Source of the DNA: Algoriphagus vanfongensis DSM 17529
Lineage (GTDB): Bacteria; Bacteroidota; Bacteroidia; Cytophagales; Cyclobacteriaceae
Direction: 5' to 3'
Length of the DNA stretch: 64,000 bases
Assembly (NCBI RefSeq): GCF_000429465.1
Contig: NZ_AUBX01000011.1
Location: forward strand, 124,001-188,000
Shown here: one piece after another, positions 1 to 8,769 of the stretch
Position numbering within the stretch: position 1 is the stretch's first letter
Layout of the letters: each line of letters opens with the position of its first letter
Made by a program: the position numbers and the translations under genes
The notes under the pieces: generated by a model
Databases searched by the model: none
What the model was told of the DNA's origin: nothing
Seen by the model: only the letters and a program-made list of their open reading frames with translations

Positions 1-217
1 ATCCTTCAAGACTGTAATTGCCATCCATGTCTGTGACAGTCGAGATCGTGGTGTTATTGACGAATACATTGCAGTAAGGGAGCGTTTCCCCTGTTCCGGC
101 ATCTTTGATAGTGCCTTTGACAGCGGCAGTTTGGCTCCATGCTGAAAAGTGAATCGAAAAGAGAATTAAAAGTAAGCTGATCCCTCTTGTAGAATGGGAT
201 GTCGAGAAAAAGAACAT
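1..217 (-). CDS. N-terminal fragment of a CarboxypepD_reg-like outer-membrane protein (partial)
   Basis: Reading the minus strand from the ATG at 217 gives 72 open codons that run off the window start. The first 30 or so residues form a signal peptide ending in SAWSQ. A carboxypeptidase-regulatory-like beta-sandwich follows, with the characteristic V-K-G-T-I-K-D...G-E-T-L-P-Y-C-N-V opening and a T-D-M-D-G-N-Y-S-L turn. In Bacteroidota this domain usually sits at the N-terminus of TonB-dependent receptors or of surface proteins that carry a DUF5686-like barrel. Which of these applies cannot be decided because the C-terminus lies outside the window. It is separated from the next minus-strand gene by a terminator hairpin, so it is probably its own transcription unit. 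Confidence 0.7.
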   Translation of the reverse strand, partial: MFFFSTSHSTRGISLLLILFSIHFSAWSQTAAVKGTIKDAGTGETLPYCNVFVNNTTISTVTDMDGNYSLEG

Positions 218-285
218 AGGCTGAGAAGTGAAGCTATCCGAATATATCCTTGAAAAATAAGAGATTAATTCTAGTATGAAAAAAT

Positions 286-309
286 AAAAGCTCCTCAATA
301 GGAGCTTTT
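286..309 (-). terminator. Hairpin terminator after the gltX unit
   Basis: A perfect 10-bp stem (286-295 with 300-309) closes a 4-base loop. The stem ends are A/T-rich on both strands, so it can act in both directions. It follows the stop codon of the 65-residue gene at 318. Confidence 0.8.
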
Positions 310-317
310 TATACTGT

Positions 318-515
318 TTATGACTTTTTCACATCATCCAAATCGTCTCGATCTTTGAGCTTCTTATCTTCGACATTTTGATTTAGAAATTCGTTGATCT
401 TGTCGATAGGGAAGGAGGAACTGATTTCACCAAAGGAATTGATTTCCATTTTAAAGCCTTTCAACTCTTCGTGTACTTTTGGATCCTCGTCCTTCTTTTT
501 CTTCTTTTTGCTCAT
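318..515 (-). CDS. Small lysine/aspartate-rich conserved hypothetical protein
   Basis: A 65-residue protein that opens with a run of six lysines (MSKKKKKK), followed by alternating acidic and basic stretches. No signal peptide, membrane segment or recognised domain is visible. It begins 11 bases downstream of the gltX stop codon and is followed directly by a rho-independent terminator, so it is probably the last gene of the gltX transcript. The ATG start and the terminator placement support it being a real gene. The polylysine start might bind nucleic acid or the ribosome, but that is only a guess. Family unknown. Confidence 0.6.
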   Translation of the reverse strand: MSKKKKKKDEDPKVHEELKGFKMEINSFGEISSSFPIDKINEFLNQNVEDKKLKDRDDLDDVKKS

Positions 516-526
516 GGCTTTGGTCT

Positions 527-2065
527 TTATCCCGCTAAAGGTAACGTATCCAAGGCGAATCGGATGCGTTTGGCTACTTCGGCCGTACCCAAGATAGCAA
601 ATATCTCCATCAAATCCGGTCCGCCACCGACTCCGGTGACAGCCAGACGGACAGCTTGCATCACTTTGCCCAACTTGATTTCTTCCGCTTCCGCTGATTC
701 GCCCAATAGCGTTTTGGCTGTTTCTGCATCAAATGTCCCGCTATGCATATCCAGTACCCCGGCGTAGTGAGTTAATACTTTGACTGCGTCCTCATTCCAT
801 TTTTTAGAAGCCACTTGCTCGTCAAATGTCTCTGGAGCTATGACAATGTAGTGATAGTCTTTCCAAAATTCCGAAGGGAAGGTCACTCTCTCTTTGGTCA
901 AGCGCACCACATTTTCGGCTAATTCTTGAGAGATTTCAGTGCCAGATGATTTGGCATCAGCTACCACGAAGTCCGCCAATTCTGAATCTGGCTTGGATCT
1001 CAAATATTGCTCATTGTACCATTTGGCTTTCGCAATGTCAAATTTAGTACCTGACTTGCCGATTCGTTCTACTGAGAAAGCCTCAACCAATTCTTCTTTG
1101 GAGAAAATCTCCTGATCATTGCCGGGATTCCATCCCAAGAATGCCAAGAAGTTTAAGAAAGCATCAGGAAGGTAACCCTGCTCTCTGAAACCTGCAGCTG
1201 TTTCACCAGTGGCTTTGTTTTCCCAGTTGAGAGGGAATACAGGAAAGCCTAATTTATCTCCATCACGCTTGGATAGTTTGCCATTTCCATCAGGCTTTAG
1301 AAGCAAAGGTAAATGGGCAAATTGAGGCATGGTGTCTTCCCAGCCGAAGAATTTGTAGAGCAAAACGTGCAAAGGTGCGGATGGCAACCATTCCTCGCCA
1401 CGGATCACATGGGTGATTCCCATCAAATGATCATCGACGATATTCGCCAAGTGATAGGTAGGCATGCCGTCTGATTTCATCAGAACTTTATCATCCAAAG
1501 TAGAAGTATGAACCATCACCCAGCCACGAATCATATCGTTTAGACGAACTTCCTCTTTGCGGGGGATTTTCACCCGGATGACATAAGGCTCTCCAGAAGC
1601 CAATCTCTCTTTTACTTCCTCTTCAGAAAGTGTCAGGGAGTTTTTCATCTGAGTCCTGGTGATGCTATTGTATTGAGGCTGAACTACGCGAGCGGCGGTC
1701 AGCCTTTCTCTCATGGCTTCCAGTTCCTCAGAAGTGTCAAAAGCATAGTATGCATGACCTTTTTCTACTAGGTCCAATGCGTACTGCATGTAGTCTGGCT
1801 TACGCTCAGATTGACGATATGGTCCTACAGTACCTGGATTCCAAGGGCTTTCGTCTGGATTGATTCCCAGCCACTCCAAGGACTCTTTGATATATTCCTC
1901 TGCTCCGGGTACGAAGCGAGTTTGATCAGTGTCCTCGATTCTAAGAAGGAATTTCCCTCCCAGTTTTTTGGCAAAAAGGTAATTGTAAAGGGCGGTTCTC
2001 ACGCCTCCGATATGCAGTGGCCCTGTCGGGGATGGGGCAAACCGTACTCGAACTTCTGTACTCAT
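527..2065 (-). CDS. gltX: Glutamyl-tRNA synthetase
   Basis: Cytoplasmic class I aminoacyl-tRNA synthetase that charges tRNA-Glu with glutamate using ATP. At 512 residues it has the usual family length. The HIGH-type signature reads H-I-G-G near residue 18, in the context APSPTGPLHIGG. The KMSKS-type signature is K-L-S-K-R near residue 265. The Rossmann catalytic domain is followed by an alpha-helical anticodon-binding domain. ATG start at 2065. The signatures do not tell whether the enzyme is strictly discriminating or also charges tRNA-Gln; the latter would require GatCAB elsewhere in the genome. The gene is followed by a small basic protein and a terminator. Confidence 0.97.
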   Translation of the reverse strand: MSTEVRVRFAPSPTGPLHIGGVRTALYNYLFAKKLGGKFLLRIEDTDQTRFVPGAEEYIKESLEWLGINPDESPWNPGTVGPYRQSERKPDYMQYALDLVEKGHAYYAFDTSEELEAMRERLTAARVVQPQYNSITRTQMKNSLTLSEEEVKERLASGEPYVIRVKIPRKEEVRLNDMIRGWVMVHTSTLDDKVLMKSDGMPTYHLANIVDDHLMGITHVIRGEEWLPSAPLHVLLYKFFGWEDTMPQFAHLPLLLKPDGNGKLSKRDGDKLGFPVFPLNWENKATGETAAGFREQGYLPDAFLNFLAFLGWNPGNDQEIFSKEELVEAFSVERIGKSGTKFDIAKAKWYNEQYLRSKPDSELADFVVADAKSSGTEISQELAENVVRLTKERVTFPSEFWKDYHYIVIAPETFDEQVASKKWNEDAVKVLTHYAGVLDMHSGTFDAETAKTLLGESAEAEEIKLGKVMQAVRLAVTGVGGGPDLMEIFAILGTAEVAKRIRFALDTLPLAG

Positions 2066-2122
2066 GCTTAGCTAGTATTTCTTAAAGAGGTCAAAGCCTC
2101 ATCAATTCATAAATCTTAGCTG

Positions 2123-2130
2123 CAAAGATA
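2123..2130 (-). promoter_or_regulatory. Candidate Bacteroidota -7 element for gltX
   Basis: The minus strand reads TATCTTTG, an exact match to TAnnTTTG, about 58 bases upstream of the gltX ATG. No TTG-type -33 box is found at the ideal spacing, so this rests on the -7 match alone. Confidence 0.45.
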
Positions 2131-2183
2131 GAGAAATGTAAGGGAAGGGAAATTTCAATGAAAGAATATTCTGTAGAGGAAGC

Positions 2184-2474
2184 CTATTCTTTTTTGATGT
2201 GGTTTTTGAGAAAGGCAAGAACAAAAAAGCCTACGATAGCAGCCAATCCGGGGACTGAGAAAAACACCATGTGCCAAAAACGAGATCCTTCTTCTGGGCT
2301 GAAGTGGAAGAAGTGGTGGTTCATCGAGAGGCTCCAGTCAGTCAAAAGATCCAAATAGGCCAAATACGCCATGTAAATCGAAATAGAGAGAATAATGGCA
2401 GCCCCTACTTGCAATATGGTAATAAAAACAGTGGCCAAATTTTTGGCAGGATCGAGCATGCTGGGAGTATTCAT
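2184..2474 (-). CDS. Small two-helix membrane protein, unknown function
   Basis: A 96-residue protein. The ATG at 2474 is chosen over a TTG six bases upstream. Two hydrophobic segments are clear, roughly residues 14-42 and 70-90. A short soluble loop between them contains a W-S-L-S-M-N-H-H-F-F-H-F stretch with three histidines. The C-terminus is basic (KNHIKKE), suggesting a cytoplasmic end. It stands alone between gltX and rplS, on the same strand as both but more than 100 bases from each. The gap from 2475 to 2637 upstream shows no gene. The histidine-rich loop might bind a metal or heme, but nothing else supports this. I do not recognise the family. Confidence 0.65.
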   Translation of the reverse strand: MNTPSMLDPAKNLATVFITILQVGAAIILSISIYMAYLAYLDLLTDWSLSMNHHFFHFSPEEGSRFWHMVFFSVPGLAAIVGFFVLAFLKNHIKKE

Positions 2475-2637
2475 GGGCAAAAAGTTTAGATTAAAGCTAC
2501 AAGTTTCTATTTGTAATTCAGATTTTTTCGGTCTTAAAACTGGTTAATTGACTGATAGTAAGTGTCTATTGGCTAAAAGTGAAACGAACGCGAGAGGAGA
2601 AATATTTTTTGATAGAAAAAATGTAGGCCAGATATAA

Positions 2638-2669
2638 AAAAAAGGAACCCATTGCTGAGTTCCTTTTTT
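2638..2669 (-). terminator. Rho-independent terminator of the rpsP-rimM-trmD-rplS operon
   Basis: An 11-bp perfect stem (2638-2648 with 2659-2669) with a 10-base loop and long A/T tracts on both flanks, 19 bases past the rplS stop codon. Confidence 0.85.
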
Positions 2670-2688
2670 AGGGGAAGAGTATGCACTC

Positions 2689-3054
2689 TTAGTGCTTCAC
2701 TCTGATTTTTTCCTTGATACGAGCAGCTTTACCTTGACGTCCTCTCAAGTAGAACAATCTAGCTCTTCTTACTCTACCTTGTCTCAATACGTCGATTTGC
2801 TCGATAGATGGAGAAAGGATAGGGAAGATACGCTCTACACCGATACCATTGGAGATTTTTCTTACTGTGAAAGTCTCACCATTGGAGTTCGGGTTTTTAC
2901 GCTGGATCACAGTTCCTTGGAACTGCTGGATTCTTTCCTTATTACCTTCTTTGATACGTACGTGTACGTTGATGGTATCACCAGCTTTGAATGAAGGGAA
3001 TTTAGCTCTTGCTTCGCTGTATTCCGCTTCTACAATTTTCAATAGTTCGCTCAT
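2689..3054 (-). CDS. rplS: 50S ribosomal protein L19
   Basis: 121 residues, the standard size for bL19, a large-subunit protein at the 30S-50S interface. The family signature is visible as [19 protein letters not shown], then the basic segment [13 protein letters not shown]. It is the last gene of the rpsP-rimM-trmD-rplS cluster, which is widely conserved in bacteria, and it is followed by a strong terminator. The 51-base gap behind trmD holds no terminator, so it is most likely cotranscribed with it. ATG start at 3054. Confidence 0.97.
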   Translation of the reverse strand: MSELLKIVEAEYSEARAKFPSFKAGDTINVHVRIKEGNKERIQQFQGTVIQRKNPNSNGETFTVRKISNGIGVERIFPILSPSIEQIDVLRQGRVRRARLFYLRGRQGKAARIKEKIRVKH

Positions 3055-3105
3055 AGCTTTTATATTTTATGCTTTCGCTGTTTGGCCAACGCGTGGCTTT
3101 TTCAA

Positions 3106-3822
3106 TTACTTCTTGTTCGATTTTGTTTCGCTTTTCCCCAATCCTGACTTGGCCAGCAAATCAGGCCTTCGTTCTTGGGTTCGGCGAACCGATGCTTCAA
3201 ATCTCCATTCGTTGATCTTGGCTTCATGACCTGAAAGCAATACCGGCGGTACTTCCATTCCTTGCCATTCGGCAGGCCTTGTATACACTGGAGGTGCTAG
3301 CAGGTGATCTTGGAAGCTGTCAGTCAGTGCCGAGGTCTCATCATTGAGTACTCCGGGTATCAGTCGGATCAAAGCATCAGCCACTACTGCGGCTGCCAAT
3401 TCTCCTCCGGATAGGACAAAGTCCCCAATACTGATCTCTTTGGTGATATAGCGCTTTCTGATTCGTTCATCCACTCCTTTGTAGTGACCACAGAGGATCA
3501 GGAGATTTTGATTCATAGAAAGGGCATTGGACATGGGTTGATCAAAAGTCTCACCATCAGGAGTCATATAGATGATCTCATCATATGTTCTTTCCTGCTG
3601 TAGCGTTTCGATGCAAAGTGAAATCGGCTCAATCATTAGGACCATTCCGGCTCCACCTCCAAAGGCATAATCATCCACTTGCTTTTGCTTGCCTGTGGCA
3701 TAATCGCGTAAGTTGTGCACTCTGACTGTGGCCAGCCCTTTTTCTTCGGCTCTTTTGATAATCGAATGTGAAAAGGGACCTTCCAGCAATCCGGGTACTA
3801 CGCTGATGATGTCAATATGCAT
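3106..3822 (-). CDS. trmD: tRNA (guanine-37-N1)-methyltransferase
   Basis: TrmD methylates G37 next to the anticodon of tRNAs that read CCN and CGG codons, which prevents +1 frameshifting. It is a SPOUT (knotted) SAM-dependent enzyme that works as a dimer. Visible family motifs are F-G-G-G-A-G-M-V near residue 55, [11 protein letters not shown] near 110, and [13 protein letters not shown] near 130. The last includes the conserved aspartate region and trefoil knot residues. At 238 residues its length is normal. It starts two bases after the rimM stop, indicating cotranscription. Confidence 0.97.
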   Translation of the reverse strand: MHIDIISVVPGLLEGPFSHSIIKRAEEKGLATVRVHNLRDYATGKQKQVDDYAFGGGAGMVLMIEPISLCIETLQQERTYDEIIYMTPDGETFDQPMSNALSMNQNLLILCGHYKGVDERIRKRYITKEISIGDFVLSGGELAAAVVADALIRLIPGVLNDETSALTDSFQDHLLAPPVYTRPAEWQGMEVPPVLLSGHEAKINEWRFEASVRRTQERRPDLLAKSGLGKSETKSNKK

Positions 3823-3824
3823 GC

Positions 3825-4355
3825 TCAGTCTTCCAGATAAATGTCAAGTAAACCTTCGGGTAGTCGGCAGAAAACTTTCTTTGCTGCCTTGTCCACCTTG
3901 AGAATGATCCCGTCCTGAATCGGAATGAGAACTTCTTTCTCTTGGTGTTTGACTCCGAGGAGATCTTGGGTTTCCAGATCGTAGATGACTTCCACGGGTC
4001 CGATGAGACCTCTGGATTCATCTTCTACTTCAAACCCAACTAGTTCGTGGTAGTAGTATTGATCTTCTTCGAGCTTGGGAAGTGCCGTGAGAGGAAGAAA
4101 GACTTCCGATCCCACTAGGCTTTCTACTTGCTCGAGAGAATCCAACTCTTCAAATTTCGCCAGTACTTTATTTCCCGGCTGCAGAACGAAGTGTTCCAAA
4201 AAGAAAGGAACCATTCGGCCTTTTTGATCTAAGAAAAGATGTTCTAGGTCTTCGTACTCTTCTGGATAATCTACATCCAATACGATGACTAGTTCACCAC
4301 GAAGTCCATGAACCTTGGCTACATAGCCCAATTGAAAGCATTGCTCCTTGTTCAT
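3825..4355 (-). CDS. rimM: Ribosome maturation factor RimM
   Basis: 176 residues. RimM binds S19 and assists late maturation of the 30S head domain. The N-terminal beta-barrel begins [17 protein letters not shown], the usual opening of the family. The C-terminal PRC-barrel begins around residue 98 with [10 protein letters not shown] and runs to the end, with the conserved V-L-I-P segment. It lies between rpsP (14-base gap) and trmD (2-base gap), the canonical order. ATG start at 4355. Confidence 0.95.
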   Translation of the reverse strand: MNKEQCFQLGYVAKVHGLRGELVIVLDVDYPEEYEDLEHLFLDQKGRMVPFFLEHFVLQPGNKVLAKFEELDSLEQVESLVGSEVFLPLTALPKLEEDQYYYHELVGFEVEDESRGLIGPVEVIYDLETQDLLGVKHQEKEVLIPIQDGIILKVDKAAKKVFCRLPEGLLDIYLED

Positions 4356-4369
4356 GGGGAGAATATCTA

Positions 4370-4933
4370 TTAAGCTTGAGCTTCGTCGCCTTCTGCGGAA
4401 GCCTCAGGAGCAGCCTCTTCTGGTGCATTTTCAGCAGCAGCTTCAGCTTCAGCGGCTGCAGCAGCAGCTTTTGCTTCTTCTTCTCTTGCTTTGATAGCGT
4501 CCAGACGAGCCTGATTTTTAGCGGTCTCAGCTTCCAAAGCTTTCTTACGAGCTTCGTCTTTCGCCTTACCGATAGAATCAACTTTACCAGCGATTTTGGT
4601 TTCTTTTTCGGTCAACCACGCTTCGAATTTCGCATCAGCTTGTTCTTGAGTGATAGCACCTTTTACCACACCGATTTGAAGGTGTTTTTTCAGCATGACA
4701 CCTCTGTAAGAAAGCATAGCTTTCACAGTGTCGGTAGGCTGAGCTCCGTTCAACAACCACTGTAGAGCGCGCTCATTGTTGATGTTGATGGATGCAGGGT
4801 TTGTGTTCGGATTGTAAGTTCCGATTTTCTCGATGAAGCGTCCATCACGTGGAGCTCTAGCATCTGCGATAACCACGTCATAGATAGCCATTTTCTTTCT
4901 ACCTCTACGTGCTAATCTGATTTTAACTGCCAT
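4370..4933 (-). CDS. rpsP: 30S ribosomal protein S16 with long Ala/Glu-rich tail
   Basis: The first 80 or so residues are canonical bS16, starting [14 protein letters not shown] and including [13 protein letters not shown]. The protein is 187 residues, about twice the length of the E. coli homologue. The extra part from about residue 105 is rich in Ala, Glu and Lys and should form a helix or coiled coil, ending in a low-complexity Ala/Glu tract. Extended S16 tails of this type are a known feature of Bacteroidota. It is the first gene of the rpsP-rimM-trmD-rplS operon, with a -7 element about 55 bases upstream. Confidence 0.95.
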   Translation of the reverse strand: MAVKIRLARRGRKKMAIYDVVIADARAPRDGRFIEKIGTYNPNTNPASININNERALQWLLNGAQPTDTVKAMLSYRGVMLKKHLQIGVVKGAITQEQADAKFEAWLTEKETKIAGKVDSIGKAKDEARKKALEAETAKNQARLDAIKAREEEAKAAAAAAEAEAAAENAPEEAAPEASAEGDEAQA

Positions 4934-4987
4934 AATTTATCTGTGTTTGTTAAGCGGATGGAACCCGTCCATCCTAAATTTGGAGTG

Positions 4988-4995
4988 CAAAGATA
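4988..4995 (-). promoter_or_regulatory. Candidate -7 element for the rpsP operon
   Basis: The minus strand reads TATCTTTG, the same octamer as upstream of gltX and an exact match to TAnnTTTG. It lies 55 bases before the rpsP ATG. No clear -33 TTG was found at 19-21 bases. Confidence 0.5.
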
Positions 4996-5113
4996 GGTTA
5001 ATTCCCTGTAATGCCATAAGTTGGCTGTAAATTATTTGCAGGAAAATGAGTATTTCCTTATTCTTGAGACCCTGATTTGTTACAAATTTAAAGAAATTTG
5101 ATTTTCAGGTTCT

Positions 5114-5185
5114 GGCCTCGTAGTTCAACGGATAGAACAAGCGTTTCCTAAACGCTAGATCCAAGTTCGATTCTTGGCGGGGCTA
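5114..5185 (+). tRNA. tRNA-Arg (anticodon CCU)
   Basis: A complete cloverleaf can be drawn. The 7-bp acceptor stem is 5114-5120 with 5178-5184, with G-U at the first and fifth pairs. The D stem GTTC/GAAC, the 5-bp anticodon stem AGCGT/ACGCT and the 5-bp T stem CCAAG/CTTGG with loop TTCGATT are all present. The 7-base anticodon loop 5145-5151 places CCT at positions 34-36, which reads AGG. Discriminator A is at 5185. CCA is not encoded. The gene is isolated, and no promoter with an exact TAnnTTTG was found just upstream. Confidence 0.95.
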
Positions 5186-5202
5186 TTTTACTAGTCAAGA
5201 CT

Positions 5203-5226
5203 TAAAAAATCAGCCTTCTTGGCCTG
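5203..5226 (-). terminator. Possible terminator of the sulfatase operon
   Basis: The minus strand carries a short hairpin, CA(G)GCC / GGCTG with a 5-base loop and one bulged G. It is followed by ATTTTTT. The position is right, 22 bases past the sulfatase stop, but the stem is weak. Confidence 0.45.
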
Positions 5227-5247
5227 TCGTTTACTTAATTTGATCAC

Positions 5248-6792
5248 TCACTTCCCTCTTTTTACTGTTGATTCACTCGTTCTGTAATCCTCCAAAAGGG
5301 TTTTTAACTCCGCGACTTTTTCGGGATTTTGCTCAAATAAATTGGCTCTCTGCTCCGGATCTTTTTTCATATCAAAGAGGAGACCTGGCGTATTGAAATC
5401 AGTATATCCGGTCAATTCTTTGAATGATTCTGGCAAAGGTCTAAGTCCTCCTGTCGAATCATTGATATAGAGCCAATTGCCTTTTCTGATTCCCCAGATT
5501 TTTGGATTCGTATTGTGTATGGTAGCATCTCTGAGAGGTGAGTTATATTCTTTTCCAGTGAAAACAGCAGTGAAATCATAACTGTCTGGAGCTGCTTTTT
5601 CTGGTAGTTCTATCCCCACAATATTGGCAATGGTTGCCATGATATCTATTTGAGAAATCAGTTCGTGGGAAACGGTCTCAGCCTGAATGTGCCCTGGCCA
5701 TTTGACAATGAATGGCACATGATGTCCTCCTTCCCAAACATCCCTTTTTAAACCTCGAAAATCACCCATACTGAAGTGATCAAACTTTTCCGCTCTTTCC
5801 CATGCATAATGCTCTGGGCCATTGTCTGCACTGAAAATGACGATAGTGTTTTCTTCCAAGCCACGATCCTTGAGGGTAGCCAATACTTCACCAATCACCC
5901 AGTCCGTTTGAACCATAAAATCTCCATATGCTCCGGCCTGTGATTTCCCGTCAAATTCATCATTTGGAATAATTGGAGCGTGTGGCGAAGGCAAAGCAAA
6001 GTATAAAAAGAAAGGTTTGTTTTTATCTTGGTTTTTGATCCATTCCTTGGTTTTCTGAGCCAAAGTGGGCAATACTTCATAAGGATTCCAGTCCTTGACT
6101 TTTGGTCCCGGTCTGAATTCCCAACTTCCTTCCTTTACTTCAAACCCGATGTTGTGGATATCCATGGTTTCGGTTGGAGCTTGGACGATTCGGTCATTTT
6201 CTACCCATGCATAGGGAGGGAAATTGATGGTGCCATCGCCGAAATAGTAATCAAAACCTCTGTCCAAAGGACCTCCTTTGACAGGCTTGCTCCAGTCGAT
6301 ATCCTCAGGGAGATAGTACTTGGTTTTATTTTCCCATTGTTCTACCTCAGCAGTGGGTTGATTTTTGAACTCCCAGTCCCAACCCAAATGCCACTTACCG
6401 ATAATGGCGGTAGAATAGCCTTCAGTTTGTAGAAGTTGAGGTAAGGTGATGTCAGTTTCTGCGAAAAACGGTTCCCCAAAAGCTCCCACTATACCGAACT
6501 GCCTCCTCCAGTGATAGGTCCCCGTCAAAAGTGCATATCTACTTGGAGAGCAGATTCCTGAAGAACTATGCGCATCCGAAAATCGCATTCCCTCTCTGGC
6601 CAACCTGTCGAGATTTGGGGTAGGGATTTTGGAGTTAGGGTTTTGGATAGCCAAATCTCCATAGCCCATGTCATCGGCATAGATAATAATGATATTTGGA
6701 GGGGTAGACCTGTTTTTTGAACAGGCAGATATACAAAGAATTAAAAAAAGGAATGTAATGATGCTTGATTTGGATAAAGAAAATGCGCGCAT
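5248..6792 (-). CDS. Sulfatase, lipoprotein-anchored (FGly type I family)
   Basis: 514 residues from the ATG at 6792. A GTG eight codons upstream is rejected because the ATG gives a clean lipoprotein signal peptide (hydrophobic residues 11-23, lipobox I-S-A-C, lipidated Cys24). The sulfatase signature C-S-P-S-R lies at residues 81-85, and Cys81 should be converted to formylglycine. The metal-binding D-D is at residues 40-41. The alkaline-phosphatase-like fold continues with G-K-W-H-L-G near 140 and S-A-D-N-G near 330. It removes sulfate esters from a sugar or polysaccharide at the cell envelope. It is the last gene of a six-gene operon, 66 bases behind the lactonase, so the substrate is probably a sulfated sugar oxidised by its neighbours. 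Substrate not inferable from the sequence. Confidence 0.9.
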   Translation of the reverse strand: MRAFSLSKSSIITFLFLILCISACSKNRSTPPNIIIIYADDMGYGDLAIQNPNSKIPTPNLDRLAREGMRFSDAHSSSGICSPSRYALLTGTYHWRRQFGIVGAFGEPFFAETDITLPQLLQTEGYSTAIIGKWHLGWDWEFKNQPTAEVEQWENKTKYYLPEDIDWSKPVKGGPLDRGFDYYFGDGTINFPPYAWVENDRIVQAPTETMDIHNIGFEVKEGSWEFRPGPKVKDWNPYEVLPTLAQKTKEWIKNQDKNKPFFLYFALPSPHAPIIPNDEFDGKSQAGAYGDFMVQTDWVIGEVLATLKDRGLEENTIVIFSADNGPEHYAWERAEKFDHFSMGDFRGLKRDVWEGGHHVPFIVKWPGHIQAETVSHELISQIDIMATIANIVGIELPEKAAPDSYDFTAVFTGKEYNSPLRDATIHNTNPKIWGIRKGNWLYINDSTGGLRPLPESFKELTGYTDFNTPGLLFDMKKDPEQRANLFEQNPEKVAELKTLLEDYRTSESTVKRGK

Positions 6793-6882
6793 GTATATGA
6801 TTGAAGATCGAGTCACGTAATTAGTCCAAATACCCTAAAAATTCAAATCGTTTGAATTAAAATGTTTTCAACTCTCTTTCAT

Positions 6883-7776
6883 CTAAGGGTTTTGTGGCTC
6901 TATGTGGGCTTGGTTTGTAGCCGTCCCGCCCACTTCGACTTTCACCAGAAAAACATTCCCGCTCTCCGGAAATTGCATGAGCAATTCAGGGCTAAGATTT
7001 TCTTGAGCAGTTGTAATTAGAAGTTGATCCAGATTAGGACCACCAAAAGCGCAAGAAGTCACATGAGGTACAGGGAGGTCAATTTTATCCAGAAGATTCC
7101 CGGATTTGGGATTCCAGCGGTAGACTCCAGATCCACCATAATGGGCTATCCATAGCATTCCTTCCTGATCGATACACATGCCATCAGGAGTTCCGATTTC
7201 TTTAGGGACATTTATAGCAATTCTTTTAAAACTGATTTCACCCGATACCACATCAAAGCCAAATTCTTGCACTTTTTGGGTAGGCGAGTCAATAAAATAA
7301 AAACTCGATTGATCCTCGGTCCAAGCCATTCCGTTGGAAATCGTCAGGTTTTCCAATTTCTTTTCAATAATCAAATCTTCAGAAATACGGTATAAAGAAC
7401 CGGCCCCTTCGGTAAACAAAGTGCTTAAAGTTCCTATCCAGATTCGCCCTCTTGGATCTACTTTTCCATCATTGAATCGGTGTAGAGGAAATTCATGTTC
7501 CACTTCTAGTAATGTTTCCTGCTTTCCAGTTTCGAGATCAAAACGAATCAAACTTCGGTCTAATCCCAAAATCAATTCATTTTCTTTTCCCTCTAGCACG
7601 ACTGCTAATCTTCCAGGAAATTTCTTGGTGGTTATAGTTTGAGAAGGCCACACCATTTGAAAAAGGGTACCGCTTTCAATATCCACCCAGAAAAAGGATT
7701 GATGCTTGGCAATCCAAATGGGACCTTCCCCAAGGAAGCATTGAGATGGGAAAGAGGTAAGGTTAAAAGGTTGCAA
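6883..7776 (-). CDS. SMP-30/gluconolactonase family lactone hydrolase
   Basis: A six-bladed beta-propeller of 297 residues without a signal peptide, so cytoplasmic. Family motifs are G-E-G-P-I-W near residue 18 (metal-ligand Glu), F-N-D-G-K-V-D-P-R-G-R-I-W near 107, I-S-N-G-M-A-W near 142 and G-T-P-D-G-M near 195 (metal-ligand Asn and Asp). These enzymes open sugar lactones made by sugar dehydrogenases, giving aldonates. The start is a TTG inside a tandem GGTAAGGTT sequence. No ATG lies upstream before a stop codon, so the start is less certain than for its neighbours. It is fifth in the operon, 103 bases behind the isomerase. In this context it should hydrolyse the lactone produced by the SDR or the zinc dehydrogenase. 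Confidence 0.85.
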   Translation of the reverse strand: MQPFNLTSFPSQCFLGEGPIWIAKHQSFFWVDIESGTLFQMVWPSQTITTKKFPGRLAVVLEGKENELILGLDRSLIRFDLETGKQETLLEVEHEFPLHRFNDGKVDPRGRIWIGTLSTLFTEGAGSLYRISEDLIIEKKLENLTISNGMAWTEDQSSFYFIDSPTQKVQEFGFDVVSGEISFKRIAINVPKEIGTPDGMCIDQEGMLWIAHYGGSGVYRWNPKSGNLLDKIDLPVPHVTSCAFGGPNLDQLLITTAQENLSPELLMQFPESGNVFLVKVEVGGTATNQAHIEPQNP

Positions 7777-7879
7777 AGTGGTAAGGTTTATAATTTTTGT
7801 TTAGGAATGAATTCCTTGATAAAACTTCGAGGGTACACTAACCTCAAAGACTATTAGTATGGCCCTAATTCTCATTTCA

Positions 7880-8764
7880 TTAATGCCAATATTGAGCGAT
7901 TTTTTTCTTCAAAAAGGCCACGCTGCGTTCCAATTGATCCATGCCGTCAACACCATCTTCAATACTGATCCATGAGTCAAAACCGACTCTTTTGAGCTCT
8001 GTGAAAATCGCATCATAATCGTTCATCCCTTTTCCGATTTCACCATGACTGAGTCGCTTTGCATATCCTTGTGCACCTCCTTCTTCTTTGCGAAGGTCTT
8101 CGATGGTTCCATATTTCAAGAACCTGTCACTCGCATGCATGGTGACTACTCTTTCAGACACATCATACAACAAATCCAAAGGATCTTCTCCTGCCAAAAA
8201 GGTATTACTTGGATCATAATTGACTCCAAAATTCGGATGATGGATGCTATTGACTAGCTGAGTGAATATGGCTCTTTTCTGTGCAAACTCAGGGTATTCC
8301 CAGAAGTCATCTTTGTAATGATTTTCGATGATCAAAGTGATCCCGAGCGATTGCGCATAGGGAAGGCAAGACTCGATGCATTCTTTAGCTAATTGAATTC
8401 CCTCTTCTACCGAAAGTTCAGGTCTGTACTGACCGGAAAGAACTCGGCAATAGGAGCCTCCCAAAACATCGGTCATTTCGATCCATCGCTTCTGTTTTTG
8501 GATTTCTTTTTCTCGGAATTTTTTGTCCCGATGCGTGAAATCAGGAGAACAGCACATCATGGGAATGACCATGCCTTCATCTTCTGCCATTCGGCGAAAA
8601 AGTGGCCAGTTCTTTTCGTCTTCCATTTCTAAAAATCCTGCATACCACTCCAATCCTTCGATTTCAAGAGGGGCTGCGAGTTGGATCCATTCGGAAATTT
8701 TCATACTTCCGTCTTTGCAGAGGGCCTGCATAAATGCTTTGGGAAAAGCTGCGAGTTTGGGCAT
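7880..8764 (-). CDS. Sugar phosphate isomerase/epimerase (xylose-isomerase-like TIM barrel)
   Basis: 294 residues with the AP-endonuclease-2/xylose-isomerase-like barrel. The metal-binding strands are visible: I-I-E-N-H near residue 157, G-V-N-Y-D-P-S-N near 195, M-H-A-S-D near 230, G-E-I-G-K-G near 257 and S-I-E-D near 278. These supply the Glu, Asp, His and Glu ligands. No signal peptide. Members of this fold isomerise or epimerise free or phosphorylated sugars, inositol derivatives and 3-keto sugars. It follows the SDR by 5 bases, so the two are cotranscribed. Substrate unknown; position in the operon suggests it acts on the oxidised sugar. Confidence 0.82.
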   Translation of the reverse strand: MPKLAAFPKAFMQALCKDGSMKISEWIQLAAPLEIEGLEWYAGFLEMEDEKNWPLFRRMAEDEGMVIPMMCCSPDFTHRDKKFREKEIQKQKRWIEMTDVLGGSYCRVLSGQYRPELSVEEGIQLAKECIESCLPYAQSLGITLIIENHYKDDFWEYPEFAQKRAIFTQLVNSIHHPNFGVNYDPSNTFLAGEDPLDLLYDVSERVVTMHASDRFLKYGTIEDLRKEEGGAQGYAKRLSHGEIGKGMNDYDAIFTELKRVGFDSWISIEDGVDGMDQLERSVAFLKKKIAQYWH

Positions 8765-8769
8765 TGTTG

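Noticed and set aside
4376-4765. 129-codon antisense frame opposite rpsP, rich in Ser/Phe
   Set aside because: Product of the Ala/Glu-rich codons of the S16 tail read backwards.
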